DNA from: an uncultured Clostridia bacterium
Lineage (GTDB): Bacteria > Bacillota > Clostridia > Christensenellales > Borkfalkiaceae
Direction of reading: 5' to 3'
Length of the DNA stretch: 64,000 nucleotides
Assembly: GCA_944376335.1 (NCBI GenBank)
Contig: CALWCH010000005.1
Coordinates: forward strand, 1 to 64,000
Shown: positions 44,743 through 52,385 of the stretch, piece after piece
Layout: every line of letters begins with the position of its first letter
How positions within the stretch are numbered: the stretch's first letter is position 1
The notes under the pieces: generated by a model
The model's database searches: none
Told to the model about the DNA's origin: nothing
What the model saw: only the letters and a program-made list of their open reading frames with translations
Program-made: the position numbers and the translations under genes

Positions 44743-46653
44743 TTATGCCTGTGCGTCTGCAAACTTGCCGACCAGTGCGATCTCGGCAATGCCGACGCTC
44801 TCCTTGCCCTCGGGCACTTCTACCGTAAAGCGGATCGCCTTGACGTTTGCAAGGGGTGCAAATTCCGCATAGCATCCGCCGCCGTAGATGAGATAATAGC
44901 GGTCATTGAGTGCATCGTAGATGTGGTTGCAGTCAAAATCAAACGCAAGTTCGGGAATGAGATACACCTTGTCCTGTCCGTTCTCCTCGCAGATGAAGGC
45001 GATGTTCGTGATCTTATCAAACGTTGTCTCATCCCTCTTGGAATTGTAAAACATGATGCCGCACACTTCGCGGGGCGACTCCAATGCGATCTCGAACGTG
45101 GAGGAAGAAACGACTTTGGTCTCCTGCACATATTTGTCCTCGAATGCCTGGTTGGACTGCACGAAACAGGAGAACAGGCCGTCGATGAGCGGATCTGCCG
45201 AGCTGCCCTCGGCGAACTCGCCGCGGATGAGCGCTGCGCTCTCCATCGCATCGGAAATATCGCCGTATTCCTGTCCGACGCCGAAAGAAGGCTGCACTGT
45301 GACCGTAGGCCCGTTGACGTGCATGACGTCAAGTTTGTTGCCGTTCTCATCCTCGATCGTGACCCATTTCACCTCGTCAAACCGAAGTGCTCGATCGGAA
45401 TATGTCACGAGATTGGTGTGCGCATGATATGCGATCATGAGCTTTTGCTCGCCGTCCACGTTGACCGTAAAGAAGGAGTGGTGACCGGGGCCGCCCACCG
45501 CGTGGTTCTCCCCCACGTCATTGCTCAAGAGCATCCCGTTTTCTTCATCGGTAAGTTTCCTGAAGGGCCCGAGCGGGCTGTCGCTCACGGCCTGCATGAC
45601 GCCGTAGGAAGACTCGGTGTAGGAACCGATGGAGAAGGTAAGGTAATAGAGGCCGTTGTGCTTATACATGAACGGACCCTCGTTGCAGTAGGACGCCATC
45701 TCCTCGTAGTAAACAGTCTCGACTTCCTCGCCGTTCATCGCCTTCTGATAGTCCTCGATGGTGTAGTAGCGGCAGGCGGTCAGCGTCTCGTAGGTCGACC
45801 AATCGGGCGTGAGCCAGTTGATCATCTTCACGCCTGCGATGGCGCCCGGCGTCTGGCTCCAATAGAGATATTTTTCTCCCGTATCGGGATCGATGAAGGG
45901 GCTTAAGTCAATGGTCGCAACATATCCCCCGTCGACGCCCGTGTTGGAGACGGTGATGATGGGATCGGTATCGGGGATCCCCCTCTTTTCGAACTCTTCA
46001 AGATATGCCGCTTGGTCGAAGAGCGCGTATTTCGCGTAGTACTGAGGATAGTCCTCCGAAGTGGTACGGACGTATTCCTCATATCCTTCGCCGAGCGCAT
46101 TCTCCACCTGCGCTTCGTTGGTGAAATCAACGACTTCAAAGGGCCCCTGCGCCGCATCGGATACGGCGACAACTGCAAGATAGGCAGGCGACGTCACGCC
46201 CTCCATGTCGGTGTCGGGCTGCGGCGTGAGCGAGAAGAAAGCATAATACTTCTCCGCTTCCGCGTCATAGGTGACCTCGGGCGCCCACGTTGCATTCGCT
46301 CCTGAAAGCTCGGACGGGAGCGACACAAAGCTGCCGCCGCTCGACCAGGTCACGAGGTCGTCGGAATAGTAATAGTTGAGCCCCGTCACATAGGCGTAGT
46401 AGTAGCCGGAGCGTGCCGTGTCATCGAGCACAAGCGGATCCGCACCGCTGATGGAATTACTGGCGCGCCGCCAAAGTTCATCGTTGTAATAGGGTTTATT
46501 CGGATCATCCAGCTCCTCGACATACGTCCCGTCGTAAAACGAGAGTTCCGTTGCGGGCTGGTAGATGGTCTCGGTCGGCTCTCCACAGGCTGCGAGCAGC
46601 GATATGCAGGGCAGCGCTGAAAGAATGACCGCTGCGATCTTGATTTTTTTCAT
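44743..46653 (-). CDS. GH43 family lipoprotein (arabinofuranosidase/xylosidase/galactanase type)
   Basis: The 636-residue lipoprotein has a signal ending ISLLAACGEP. The five-bladed propeller shows the three GH43 acids: base Asp72 in SGADPLVL, pKa-modulating Asp255 in SPFIDPDTGEKYLYW and acid Glu325 in YCNEGPFMYKHNG. PGHHSFFTVNVDG also fits. The C-terminal part (about 480-636) is a beta domain of unknown type. Acting outside the cell, it would trim arabinose or xylose or related sugars from the glycan. It is downstream of the CUT1 permease gene (25 nt) and 12 nt upstream of the SGNH gene, in one operon. Confidence 0.87.
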   Translation of the reverse strand: MKKIKIAAVILSALPCISLLAACGEPTETIYQPATELSFYDGTYVEELDDPNKPYYNDELWRRASNSISGADPLVLDDTARSGYYYAYVTGLNYYYSDDLVTWSSGGSFVSLPSELSGANATWAPEVTYDAEAEKYYAFFSLTPQPDTDMEGVTSPAYLAVVAVSDAAQGPFEVVDFTNEAQVENALGEGYEEYVRTTSEDYPQYYAKYALFDQAAYLEEFEKRGIPDTDPIITVSNTGVDGGYVATIDLSPFIDPDTGEKYLYWSQTPGAIAGVKMINWLTPDWSTYETLTACRYYTIEDYQKAMNGEEVETVYYEEMASYCNEGPFMYKHNGLYYLTFSIGSYTESSYGVMQAVSDSPLGPFRKLTDEENGMLLSNDVGENHAVGGPGHHSFFTVNVDGEQKLMIAYHAHTNLVTYSDRALRFDEVKWVTIEDENGNKLDVMHVNGPTVTVQPSFGVGQEYGDISDAMESAALIRGEFAEGSSADPLIDGLFSCFVQSNQAFEDKYVQETKVVSSSTFEIALESPREVCGIMFYNSKRDETTFDKITNIAFICEENGQDKVYLIPELAFDFDCNHIYDALNDRYYLIYGGGCYAEFAPLANVKAIRFTVEVPEGKESVGIAEIALVGKFADAQA

Positions 46654-46678
46654 GTAGGTTCTCCTTATTTCTTCCTTG

Positions 46679-47593
46679 TCATTCCTTTCCGCCGCCGATA
46701 TTGATGCCCTCGATAAAGTACTTTTGCATACTGATATACAGGACGACAAGGGGCAGCAGTGCAACCAGAGCGGCCGCGCAGCGCGCGTTGTTGTAGCCGT
46801 TCCCTTCATTCAGCATCCCGGTCAGTTCGGAGAGTGCAAGCTGCAGATTCCAAAGTGATTTCTCGTCATACAGATACATGAGCTGAGCGGAATAGCTGTT
46901 GTACGACCCGACAAAGGCAAACAGAAACTGCGCCAAAAAGGCAGGTTTTGCGAGCGGAAGCGCGATCGACCAGAACAGTCGCACCGTTCCCGCACCGTCA
47001 AGTTTTGCGGCCTCCACGATCTCGTTGGACAGCGCACTGTCAAAATAAGTACGGAGAAAGAAGATCGTGCCGGCGCTGCCGAACAGGCCCGGGATGATGA
47101 GCGGCAGAAGTCCGCGCGAGCCTCCGACCCAGCCGATATTCATATAGAACAGATACCCGACAAACCCGAATGCGCCCAGAGGGAGCATCGAGGTCAGCAC
47201 CGTGATCAGAAAGAGCGTTCGCCCGCCGGGGAAGCGGAACTTTGAGTAGACGAATGCGACGAGGGTGGACACAAAGAGTCCGCCGACCGTAGGGATGAGC
47301 GTCTGCCACATCGTATTGAAGAAGCCGATGAGCAGAGAAGGCACGCCGTTCACCGCATTCGGATCGAGCGTAAAGATGAGTTCATACCCTTCCCAAGTCC
47401 ACTCATAAGGAAAGAGATGGAATTCGTAGGCGCCGAGTTCATAGTCACTCGTAAACGAAGTAAGGATGACGATGAGAAAGGGCGCCATCAGGATGAGCAG
47501 ATAGAGCGTCATCAGCAGATATGTGACGATCTTACGCACAGGGATGTGATGTTCTTTTCTTCTTTGCAGCGTCTTTACGGCAGTATTTTGCAT
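46679..47593 (-). CDS. CUT1 ABC sugar transporter permease, MalG/LacG type
   Basis: The 304-residue inner-membrane protein has six hydrophobic segments and the EAA loop VEAAKLDGAGTVRLFWSIALPL, which docks on the ATPase. The N-terminal TM begins near residue 22. It pairs with the permease at 47595 and the binding protein at 48562 to import an oligosaccharide. No ATP-binding subunit is encoded nearby, so a shared MsmX/MsiK-type ATPase elsewhere is expected. One-base spacing to the upstream permease. Confidence 0.9.
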   Translation of the reverse strand: MQNTAVKTLQRRKEHHIPVRKIVTYLLMTLYLLILMAPFLIVILTSFTSDYELGAYEFHLFPYEWTWEGYELIFTLDPNAVNGVPSLLIGFFNTMWQTLIPTVGGLFVSTLVAFVYSKFRFPGGRTLFLITVLTSMLPLGAFGFVGYLFYMNIGWVGGSRGLLPLIIPGLFGSAGTIFFLRTYFDSALSNEIVEAAKLDGAGTVRLFWSIALPLAKPAFLAQFLFAFVGSYNSYSAQLMYLYDEKSLWNLQLALSELTGMLNEGNGYNNARCAAALVALLPLVVLYISMQKYFIEGINIGGGKE

Positions 47594-47594
47594 A

Positions 47595-48560
47595 TCACAT
47601 ATCCTCCCAGGAGAGCACTCTCTTGCGGATGAGATACACCGAAGGGATCATCATGACGAGGAACAGAAGCCACGACAGAACGGAAGCATACCCCATATTC
47701 CCGAATTGCACGCCCTCGATGTAGATGTAATACATCAGCGAAAGCCCCGCGTTGTCCGGTCCCGCATAGCCGTCCCAGCTCACCGGTGCCATCACCCTGC
47801 AGGCGTCGAACGTCGTAAGGCCCGCCGTGATGCCCGCCAGCATCAGGAAGAACGTGATCGCCGAGATGCCGGGCAGCGTGATATACCAGAACTTCTGGAA
47901 GGCGTTTGCCCCATCGAGGTCTGCCGCCTCATACAGGGAAGGGTTAATGGACTTGAACGCCGAACAATACATGACAATGCCGTACCCCGGCGCCTGCCAG
48001 ATGATGGAGGTGAAGATCGCCCAGGTCAGAGAGGAAGGACTTTCCAGGTTATTCAGCCATTCCTTATCGAGCCCCAGCAGCGCATTCAGCGCTCCGTTCC
48101 AGCCGAAGATGACCGTCCACATGATGGACACAGCGACCGCCGAACAAATATATGGCACGAAGTAAAGTGTCTGGAAAAACCGGGTCGCCTTGACCCCCTG
48201 GCTGAGAAACGCCGCCATGATGATCGCAATGAGAAGCGACGTGAACTGTGCCAGCGTGAGGATGAGCGTCACCTTGATCGATTGCAGGATCGTAGAGATG
48301 TTCTCCCCTATCTGAAAGAAATTCGCAAAGTTATTCCAGGTCAGCGTATCGATCTGGTTGTACTCCATATCACAGAACATTGCCATGAGGGAGAAAACCA
48401 ACGTAAATCCGCTGAACGCCAGAAACCCAATGAGCGGAATAGCGACGATGACCCAGCAAAGGACGTTCTGTCTGGTTATGATCTTCTTGTGCGGAAGCTT
48501 TTCCCGTATCTTTCGCGTACGCTCCTCTTCCGCAAATGAGGCTATTTCGGCAGCCTTCAT
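47595..48560 (-). CDS. CUT1 ABC sugar transporter permease, MalF type
   Basis: The 321-residue inner-membrane protein has six hydrophobic segments and the EAA motif LYEAADLDGANAFQKFWYIT (about residue 220). The first helix lies near residue 33. Gene order binding protein, MalF-like, MalG-like is that of CUT1 importers. It begins one base after the binding-protein stop and ends one base before the MalG-like start, so the three are one translational unit. Confidence 0.9.
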   Translation of the reverse strand: MKAAEIASFAEEERTRKIREKLPHKKIITRQNVLCWVIVAIPLIGFLAFSGFTLVFSLMAMFCDMEYNQIDTLTWNNFANFFQIGENISTILQSIKVTLILTLAQFTSLLIAIIMAAFLSQGVKATRFFQTLYFVPYICSAVAVSIMWTVIFGWNGALNALLGLDKEWLNNLESPSSLTWAIFTSIIWQAPGYGIVMYCSAFKSINPSLYEAADLDGANAFQKFWYITLPGISAITFFLMLAGITAGLTTFDACRVMAPVSWDGYAGPDNAGLSLMYYIYIEGVQFGNMGYASVLSWLLFLVMMIPSVYLIRKRVLSWEDM

Positions 48561-48561
48561 C

Positions 48562-50346
48562 TCACCACCTCCCGTTCAGGTAGATGTCGACCTCGGCGAT
48601 GGCACTCGTTGCCGCAGCGCCGTCCTTTTCCATGAAGGCGTCGATCGTCATATAGCCCGCACGCAGCTGGTTATTGAAGGAGCCCGACCAGTCGTTGACC
48701 CACTCGCCGTTTTCAAAGTAAGCCCAGTCGCCGATGTTGGCATTCTGTGCCTGGAAGGCAAATGCCCAGTAGTTTTTGCCGTTGCCGATGTTTAAGAAAT
48801 CATCTGAGAACGCGAGAGAGGTCTGATTGGGCACGTCACCTGTCTGCAGCACATAGGCCTGCCCCTCTGCGCTCGCCGCCCAGCGGATAAACTTCCAAGC
48901 GGCATCCTTCAAGGATGCATCCGAACGCTCGGGAATGACGAGCGCCGTCATACCCGCAAAGCCCGTCGCACGGCCGACATAGGGCGTGCCCGTCTCTTCG
49001 TCCACGGCAAGCTCGCCCGTATATACCTCGCCGTCGTACGTTTCGCCGATGACTTTGAGATACTCGTTGGCAAACCCCTCTTCGCCGTTCATCTGATAGG
49101 TGCTGCCGCCGACGTACTCTCTCCACTGCTGTGCGGGAGCGATATCGTATTTTCCGTTGTAGGAAGTTTCCAGACTGGTGACTGCATCCGAACTTGCAAG
49201 GAGAGCGACCTGTTGGGTCGAAAGACTGCTCGCGCTGTTGTCACCCGAGAAGACCCCGACGCCGTAACCGTCTTCGCCCTGTCCGTTTCTGCCGCCTACG
49301 GGAGAGGAGAGACGGACAAACTCATAGAGTGCATCGTACTGCGAAGGAAGCGCGTGAACGCTGCCCTCATCTGCAACGCCGGCAGCTGCGTCGCGGTCCG
49401 CATAATCGACGATCTCACCCGCGTTATACGTCCTGCCGTTGAGCGTCAGTCCGTCGGTTAGAACAAGCCAGTTAGGTTCCTCGTCCGCAACAGTGAATTC
49501 GTAGTGATCCTCATTCCATCCGATGCAGTCTCCACCGACAGACCAGCCGTAGGAGAACCACCAGTGCGAACCCGAACCCGTCGTTGTGGGCGAGGACGCA
49601 TTATAGCTCTTGGTGAACATCTTGGAAAGATAGCGGAACTCCTCCCAGTTCATGGGAATACGGTTGTTGAAGACTTTATAGACCGTCTCACCCGCCATAT
49701 TCATGGAGGACACGGCACCCTCGAACGGGGCCTCCTTGTATTCCGCATAGCCGTGCGGCTGAACTTCGGCATATTCTCCCGTTCCGTTCAGCTCTTCTTC
49801 GGCGACGGAAATGATGTTGATGCCCTGATCTTCAAATGCGGGAAGGCTGTAAAAATACACCATGGGGGTCGCCCCGAAGGGAAGCGCCTGCAAGTCTGCG
49901 CCCTCTCCCGCCATGCGGATGCCGTTCGCACCGACTTCCTTGTCGATGCGGAAGGTGTTCGTGAGCGCATCGGGGATGCCATCCTCGGAATAGCTTCCCG
50001 GATCGCTCTCATAGTAGTCTGTAAGATCGGTGAACAGCCCCTCGAGCGCCCAAGTCTTGAATTCTTCATCGGAGATCACCAAAACGCTCGGCGGGTTGGA
50101 ATAGAGTGCGGTGCGGTCGATGTTCTGGCGGTTGTCGCCCTCGACAAAGACGCCGTCCTCCTTGCCCTGCCCCTCGTTATAGGCGTCGATCATCTCATTT
50201 ACGATCCTATTTTCGGAAATGGTCGCAGTATACCAGAAGCGAATGGTCGTCTGTCCTTCCGACGCCCCGTCTCCGCACGCTGCCATCGTTCCCATTGAAA
50301 ACAAAAGAGCGACCGACATCACCAATGCCTTCCAGCTGTGTCTCAT
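48562..50346 (-). CDS. CUT1 extracellular solute-binding lipoprotein
   Basis: The 594-residue protein has a lipoprotein signal ending SMGTMAACGDG. The mature part has the family-1 SBP pattern (TTIRFWYTATISENRIVNEM, then LVISDEEFKTWALEGLFTDL, and NMNWEEF-like IPMNWEEFRYLSKMF). Aromatic residues (HWWFSYGWSVGG) suggest stacking onto sugar rings. At 594 residues it is longer than simple monosaccharide binders and suits oligosaccharides. I took ATG 50346, behind AAGGAGG; the open frame extends ten codons further but lacks a better site. A 13-bp palindrome (50362-50374) lies in the leader. Confidence 0.87.
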   Translation of the reverse strand: MRHSWKALVMSVALLFSMGTMAACGDGASEGQTTIRFWYTATISENRIVNEMIDAYNEGQGKEDGVFVEGDNRQNIDRTALYSNPPSVLVISDEEFKTWALEGLFTDLTDYYESDPGSYSEDGIPDALTNTFRIDKEVGANGIRMAGEGADLQALPFGATPMVYFYSLPAFEDQGINIISVAEEELNGTGEYAEVQPHGYAEYKEAPFEGAVSSMNMAGETVYKVFNNRIPMNWEEFRYLSKMFTKSYNASSPTTTGSGSHWWFSYGWSVGGDCIGWNEDHYEFTVADEEPNWLVLTDGLTLNGRTYNAGEIVDYADRDAAAGVADEGSVHALPSQYDALYEFVRLSSPVGGRNGQGEDGYGVGVFSGDNSASSLSTQQVALLASSDAVTSLETSYNGKYDIAPAQQWREYVGGSTYQMNGEEGFANEYLKVIGETYDGEVYTGELAVDEETGTPYVGRATGFAGMTALVIPERSDASLKDAAWKFIRWAASAEGQAYVLQTGDVPNQTSLAFSDDFLNIGNGKNYWAFAFQAQNANIGDWAYFENGEWVNDWSGSFNNQLRAGYMTIDAFMEKDGAAATSAIAEVDIYLNGRW

Positions 50347-50361
50347 AATTTCCTCCTTGTC

Positions 50362-50374
50362 TGTGCCGTGCACA
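50362..50374. promoter_or_regulatory. palindrome upstream of the binding-protein gene
   Basis: TGTGCCGTGCACA: TGTGC arms around a 3-nt centre. It sits 16 nt before the ATG, between lacI-type and SBP genes; an operator or an mRNA hairpin is possible. Confidence 0.35.
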
Positions 50375-50383
50375 ATATTTTAT

Positions 50384-51343
50384 TTATTTACTCAGTTCGA
50401 CGGGGAAGATCTCCCGGACGATCCTTCCGTCGTACTTTTCTATCTTACGGATGAGGAGCTGTGCGCTCCGCCTTCCGATCTGGCCCAAACGTCCGCCGAC
50501 GCTCTTGACCTTCCTGCAATAGGGAAGATATTCGGAGAATCGGTCCATCCCGTAGATCTCTCCGCGGAAGTTCCCCATCGACTCCGTCATCTCCTGCACG
50601 GTCGCCGCAATCTCGTCGTTGAAGCAGAAGATGAAGTCATTCCTGTTCGCCTCCACGCTCTGTCTGATCTTCTGGATGGAGGCCTCCTTGCTGTAATAGT
50701 TGTAGGTATAGATGTCGCACCCCAGCCCTGCGCCCTTGAGGGTGGCAGCAAACCCTTCCCGCCGCATAGCGCCTGCATTGTTCTTGGCGAGGTCTACAAA
50801 GCACGGGTGCTTGGCTCCGCAGGCGATCGCCTCCTGCGCCACGAGCCGCGCACATTGATATTCGTCCGAATAGAGCGCGCTCACGCGGTCGGAATGAGGC
50901 TTGAAGCCGCAGATGAGAAGCGGGATCTTGTTCTGTTCGCAGTAGTCGATGGCGTCGTCCGTCACGTCGAGAAAGGACAAAATGCCGCATGCGCCGTTCT
51001 GCACGCAGGAGATGATCTCGCCGACGTCGAGCGCATTACGGATAATGGAGATGAGCGGACGGTAGCCCTTCTCCCCCATGTAGTCGGTACAGTGGTCCAT
51101 GCAGATGGAATAAAAGGGATTGGTGAGCGAATTGACGGCGACCGCAATAATATTGGAGCGCTTGGAGCGCAGGAACCCCGCGATGCGGTTGGGAACGTAT
51201 CCCATCTCCATGGCGGTCTGCTTTACGCGCTCTTTTGTCGCGGCGCCGATATCGGAGCAGTTTCTCAAAGCCCTGCTCACCGTGTTTTTTGTGGTGCCGA
51301 GCCTTTCTGCAATGTCCTCCAACGTGACGACTTTCTTTTCCAT
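50384..51343 (-). CDS. LacI-family transcriptional regulator
   Basis: The 319-residue regulator begins MEKKVVTLEDIAERLG with the LacI HTH (residues 6-27, ending NTVSRALRN) and the hinge helix near GYVPNRIAGFLRSK. The effector domain (about 60-319) has the periplasmic-binding fold starting IIAVAVNSLTNPFY. It should bind a sugar released from the island substrate and repress the operon. The start at 51343 has AAAGGAGAGAG upstream. It is the first gene of the minus-strand run; an 18-bp palindrome at 51445-51462 lies in its promoter region, indicating autoregulation. Confidence 0.92.
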   Translation of the reverse strand: MEKKVVTLEDIAERLGTTKNTVSRALRNCSDIGAATKERVKQTAMEMGYVPNRIAGFLRSKRSNIIAVAVNSLTNPFYSICMDHCTDYMGEKGYRPLISIIRNALDVGEIISCVQNGACGILSFLDVTDDAIDYCEQNKIPLLICGFKPHSDRVSALYSDEYQCARLVAQEAIACGAKHPCFVDLAKNNAGAMRREGFAATLKGAGLGCDIYTYNYYSKEASIQKIRQSVEANRNDFIFCFNDEIAATVQEMTESMGNFRGEIYGMDRFSEYLPYCRKVKSVGGRLGQIGRRSAQLLIRKIEKYDGRIVREIFPVELSK

Positions 51344-51444
51344 AGCTCTCTCCTTTCGCCTCCTGCCCCGCCCGCTGTGCAAGCCCGCAGGAGCGCCCGT
51401 TTCAAGTGATTTTTGAATTTTCCGAACTTGACTGAAGCTTAGCA

Positions 51445-51462
51445 TACATTATCAGTAATGTA
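51445..51462. promoter_or_regulatory. candidate LacI operator in the island promoter
   Basis: TACATTATCAGTAATGTA: 7-bp perfect arms around TCAG, 102 nt upstream of the lacI-type start. On the minus strand it overlaps a possible -10 (GATAAT) placed 17 bp from TTCCCA. LacI-type operators are usually 14-20-bp palindromes like this. Confidence 0.5.
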
Positions 51463-51726
51463 AATGGTATTGGGAAAACTTTTTTATGAAAATTTTTTCC
51501 AGGTATTTTATTCGAGATTTTTTGGTGTTTCTCTCGAAAAGAACGCTGTTTTATTGCAATTCATGCCATCTGCACCTTCGAAATAAGATTATCCATATTG
51601 TGTTTAAAATGTGAAATCAACCCAAGTAATGTAACATTTGCCGATAACTTCAATTTCGTTCAAATAAACCTGAACGAAAATAGCTCCGATTGAAATCGGG
51701 CAGGGGCGCACACGGGTGCAGGCAAA
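51463..51726. other. gene-free stretch between lacI promoter and sigG fragment
   Basis: AT-rich upstream region without a plausible coding frame. It contains a second AATGT-A-ACATT palindrome at 51628-51638 sharing TAATGTA with the candidate operator. Nothing else is recognised. Confidence 0.5.
51628..51638. promoter_or_regulatory. second candidate operator element
   Basis: AATGTAACATT, an 11-bp palindrome; with the preceding T it includes TAATGTA, the right arm of the operator at 51445-51462. Confidence 0.3.
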
Positions 51727-51750
51727 ACCCCGCGGCTTTCACCGCGGGGT
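51727..51750 (-). terminator. terminator after the sigG fragment
   Basis: ACCCCGCGG/CCGCGGGGT with a 6-nt loop, then TTTTG on the minus strand. The stem is identical to the one at 21403-21426. Confidence 0.8.
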
Positions 51751-51755
51751 ACACG

Positions 51756-52244
51756 TCAGGAAATTTGTTTTCTGATCTCACCGATGGCGTTCTTTTCGAG
51801 GCGGGAGACCTGCGCCTGCGAAATGCCGACTTCCTTCGAGATCTCCGTCTGCGTCTTGCCCTCAAAGTAGCGAAGCTGAAGAATTTTCCGCTCCCGTTCG
51901 TTGAGGCGTTCGAGTGCCTCCCGAAGGGCGACGTGTTCCGTCCAGATCTCGTCGCTCTGCCTCTCGTCGGCGAGCTGGTCCATGAGCTCGAGCGCATCCC
52001 CCGACTTGTTGTAGACGGGCTCATACAGCGACACGGGGTCGGAGATGGCGTCGAGCGCGTAGACGACCTCCCGCTCCCTCAATGAAAGTTCCTCGGCGAT
52101 CCTTGGGATGGTCGCTTCCTCGTCCCTCGCCTCGATGCGTTCCCGCGCCTTCAGGATCTGATACGCCGTATCGCGGATGGAGCGCGAGACGCGCAGCGAA
52201 TTGCCGTCCCGCAAATACCGCTTGATCTCCCCCAGGATCATCGG
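51756..52244 (-). pseudogene. sigG: 3' part of sporulation sigma factor SigG; 5' third absent
   Basis: From the Pro-Met pair at 52244 onward, the frame matches SigG: MILGEIKRYLRDGNSLRVSR (SigG: MIIGEIRRYLRDNN..RVSR), then DPVSLYEPVYNKSGD and the region-4 helix KTQTEISKEVGISQAQVSRL to a normal stop. About 100 codons upstream (regions 1.2-2.2, including the core-binding surface) are missing. The sequence preceding the Pro codon has no sigma homology in any frame. It begins with ATG 52241, or earlier in-frame codons that are not sigma-like. Intact SigG directs late forespore genes; this product should not work alone. It may be one half of a split gene or a pseudogene. Confidence 0.85.
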
Positions 52245-52251
52245 AAATGAC

Positions 52252-52266
52252 TTTCGCACGTCGAAA
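52252..52266. other. inverted repeat at the sigG break, candidate attachment site
   Basis: TTTCG-CACGT-CGAAA: 5-bp arms, 5-nt centre, 8 bp upstream of the point where SigG homology starts. Large serine recombinases use short imperfect inverted repeats around a central dinucleotide; the link is inferred from position only. Confidence 0.3.
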
Positions 52267-52311
52267 CACTCGTAGTTTATTTCCGTTCGGTTTTCCCTCT
52301 CGGATGGACAC

Positions 52312-52340
52312 ATTATACCATATTCCGAGAAATTTTGCAA
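52312..52340 (-). promoter_or_regulatory. sigma-A promoter driving the sigG fragment
   Basis: TTGCAA, 17-bp spacer, TATAAT preceded by TGG (extended -10). Transcription would start near 52304, about 60 nt upstream of the sigma homology. SigG is normally under forespore control, so a vegetative promoter here is unexpected. Confidence 0.75.
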
Positions 52341-52346
52341 CATGAT

Positions 52347-52385
52347 AAAGAGAGCACGTCTCCAAACCGGAGGCAGGCTCTCTTT
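52347..52385 (-). terminator. terminator of the HTH/recombinase-like gene
   Basis: AAAGAGAGC/GCTCTCTTT arms with an inner CTCC/GGAG pair, followed on the minus strand by TTATC. It begins one base after the stop of the gene at 52386. Confidence 0.75.

Noticed and set aside
21403-51750. Calling the glycan island an integrative conjugative element
   Set aside because: No integrase, relaxase, coupling protein or conjugation genes are inside it; only insertion at the locus is supported.
51756-52343. Reading the sigma fragment as a complete short sigma factor starting at 52343
   Set aside because: The extra N-terminal residues show no sigma homology, part of them overlap the promoter, and region 2 is absent.
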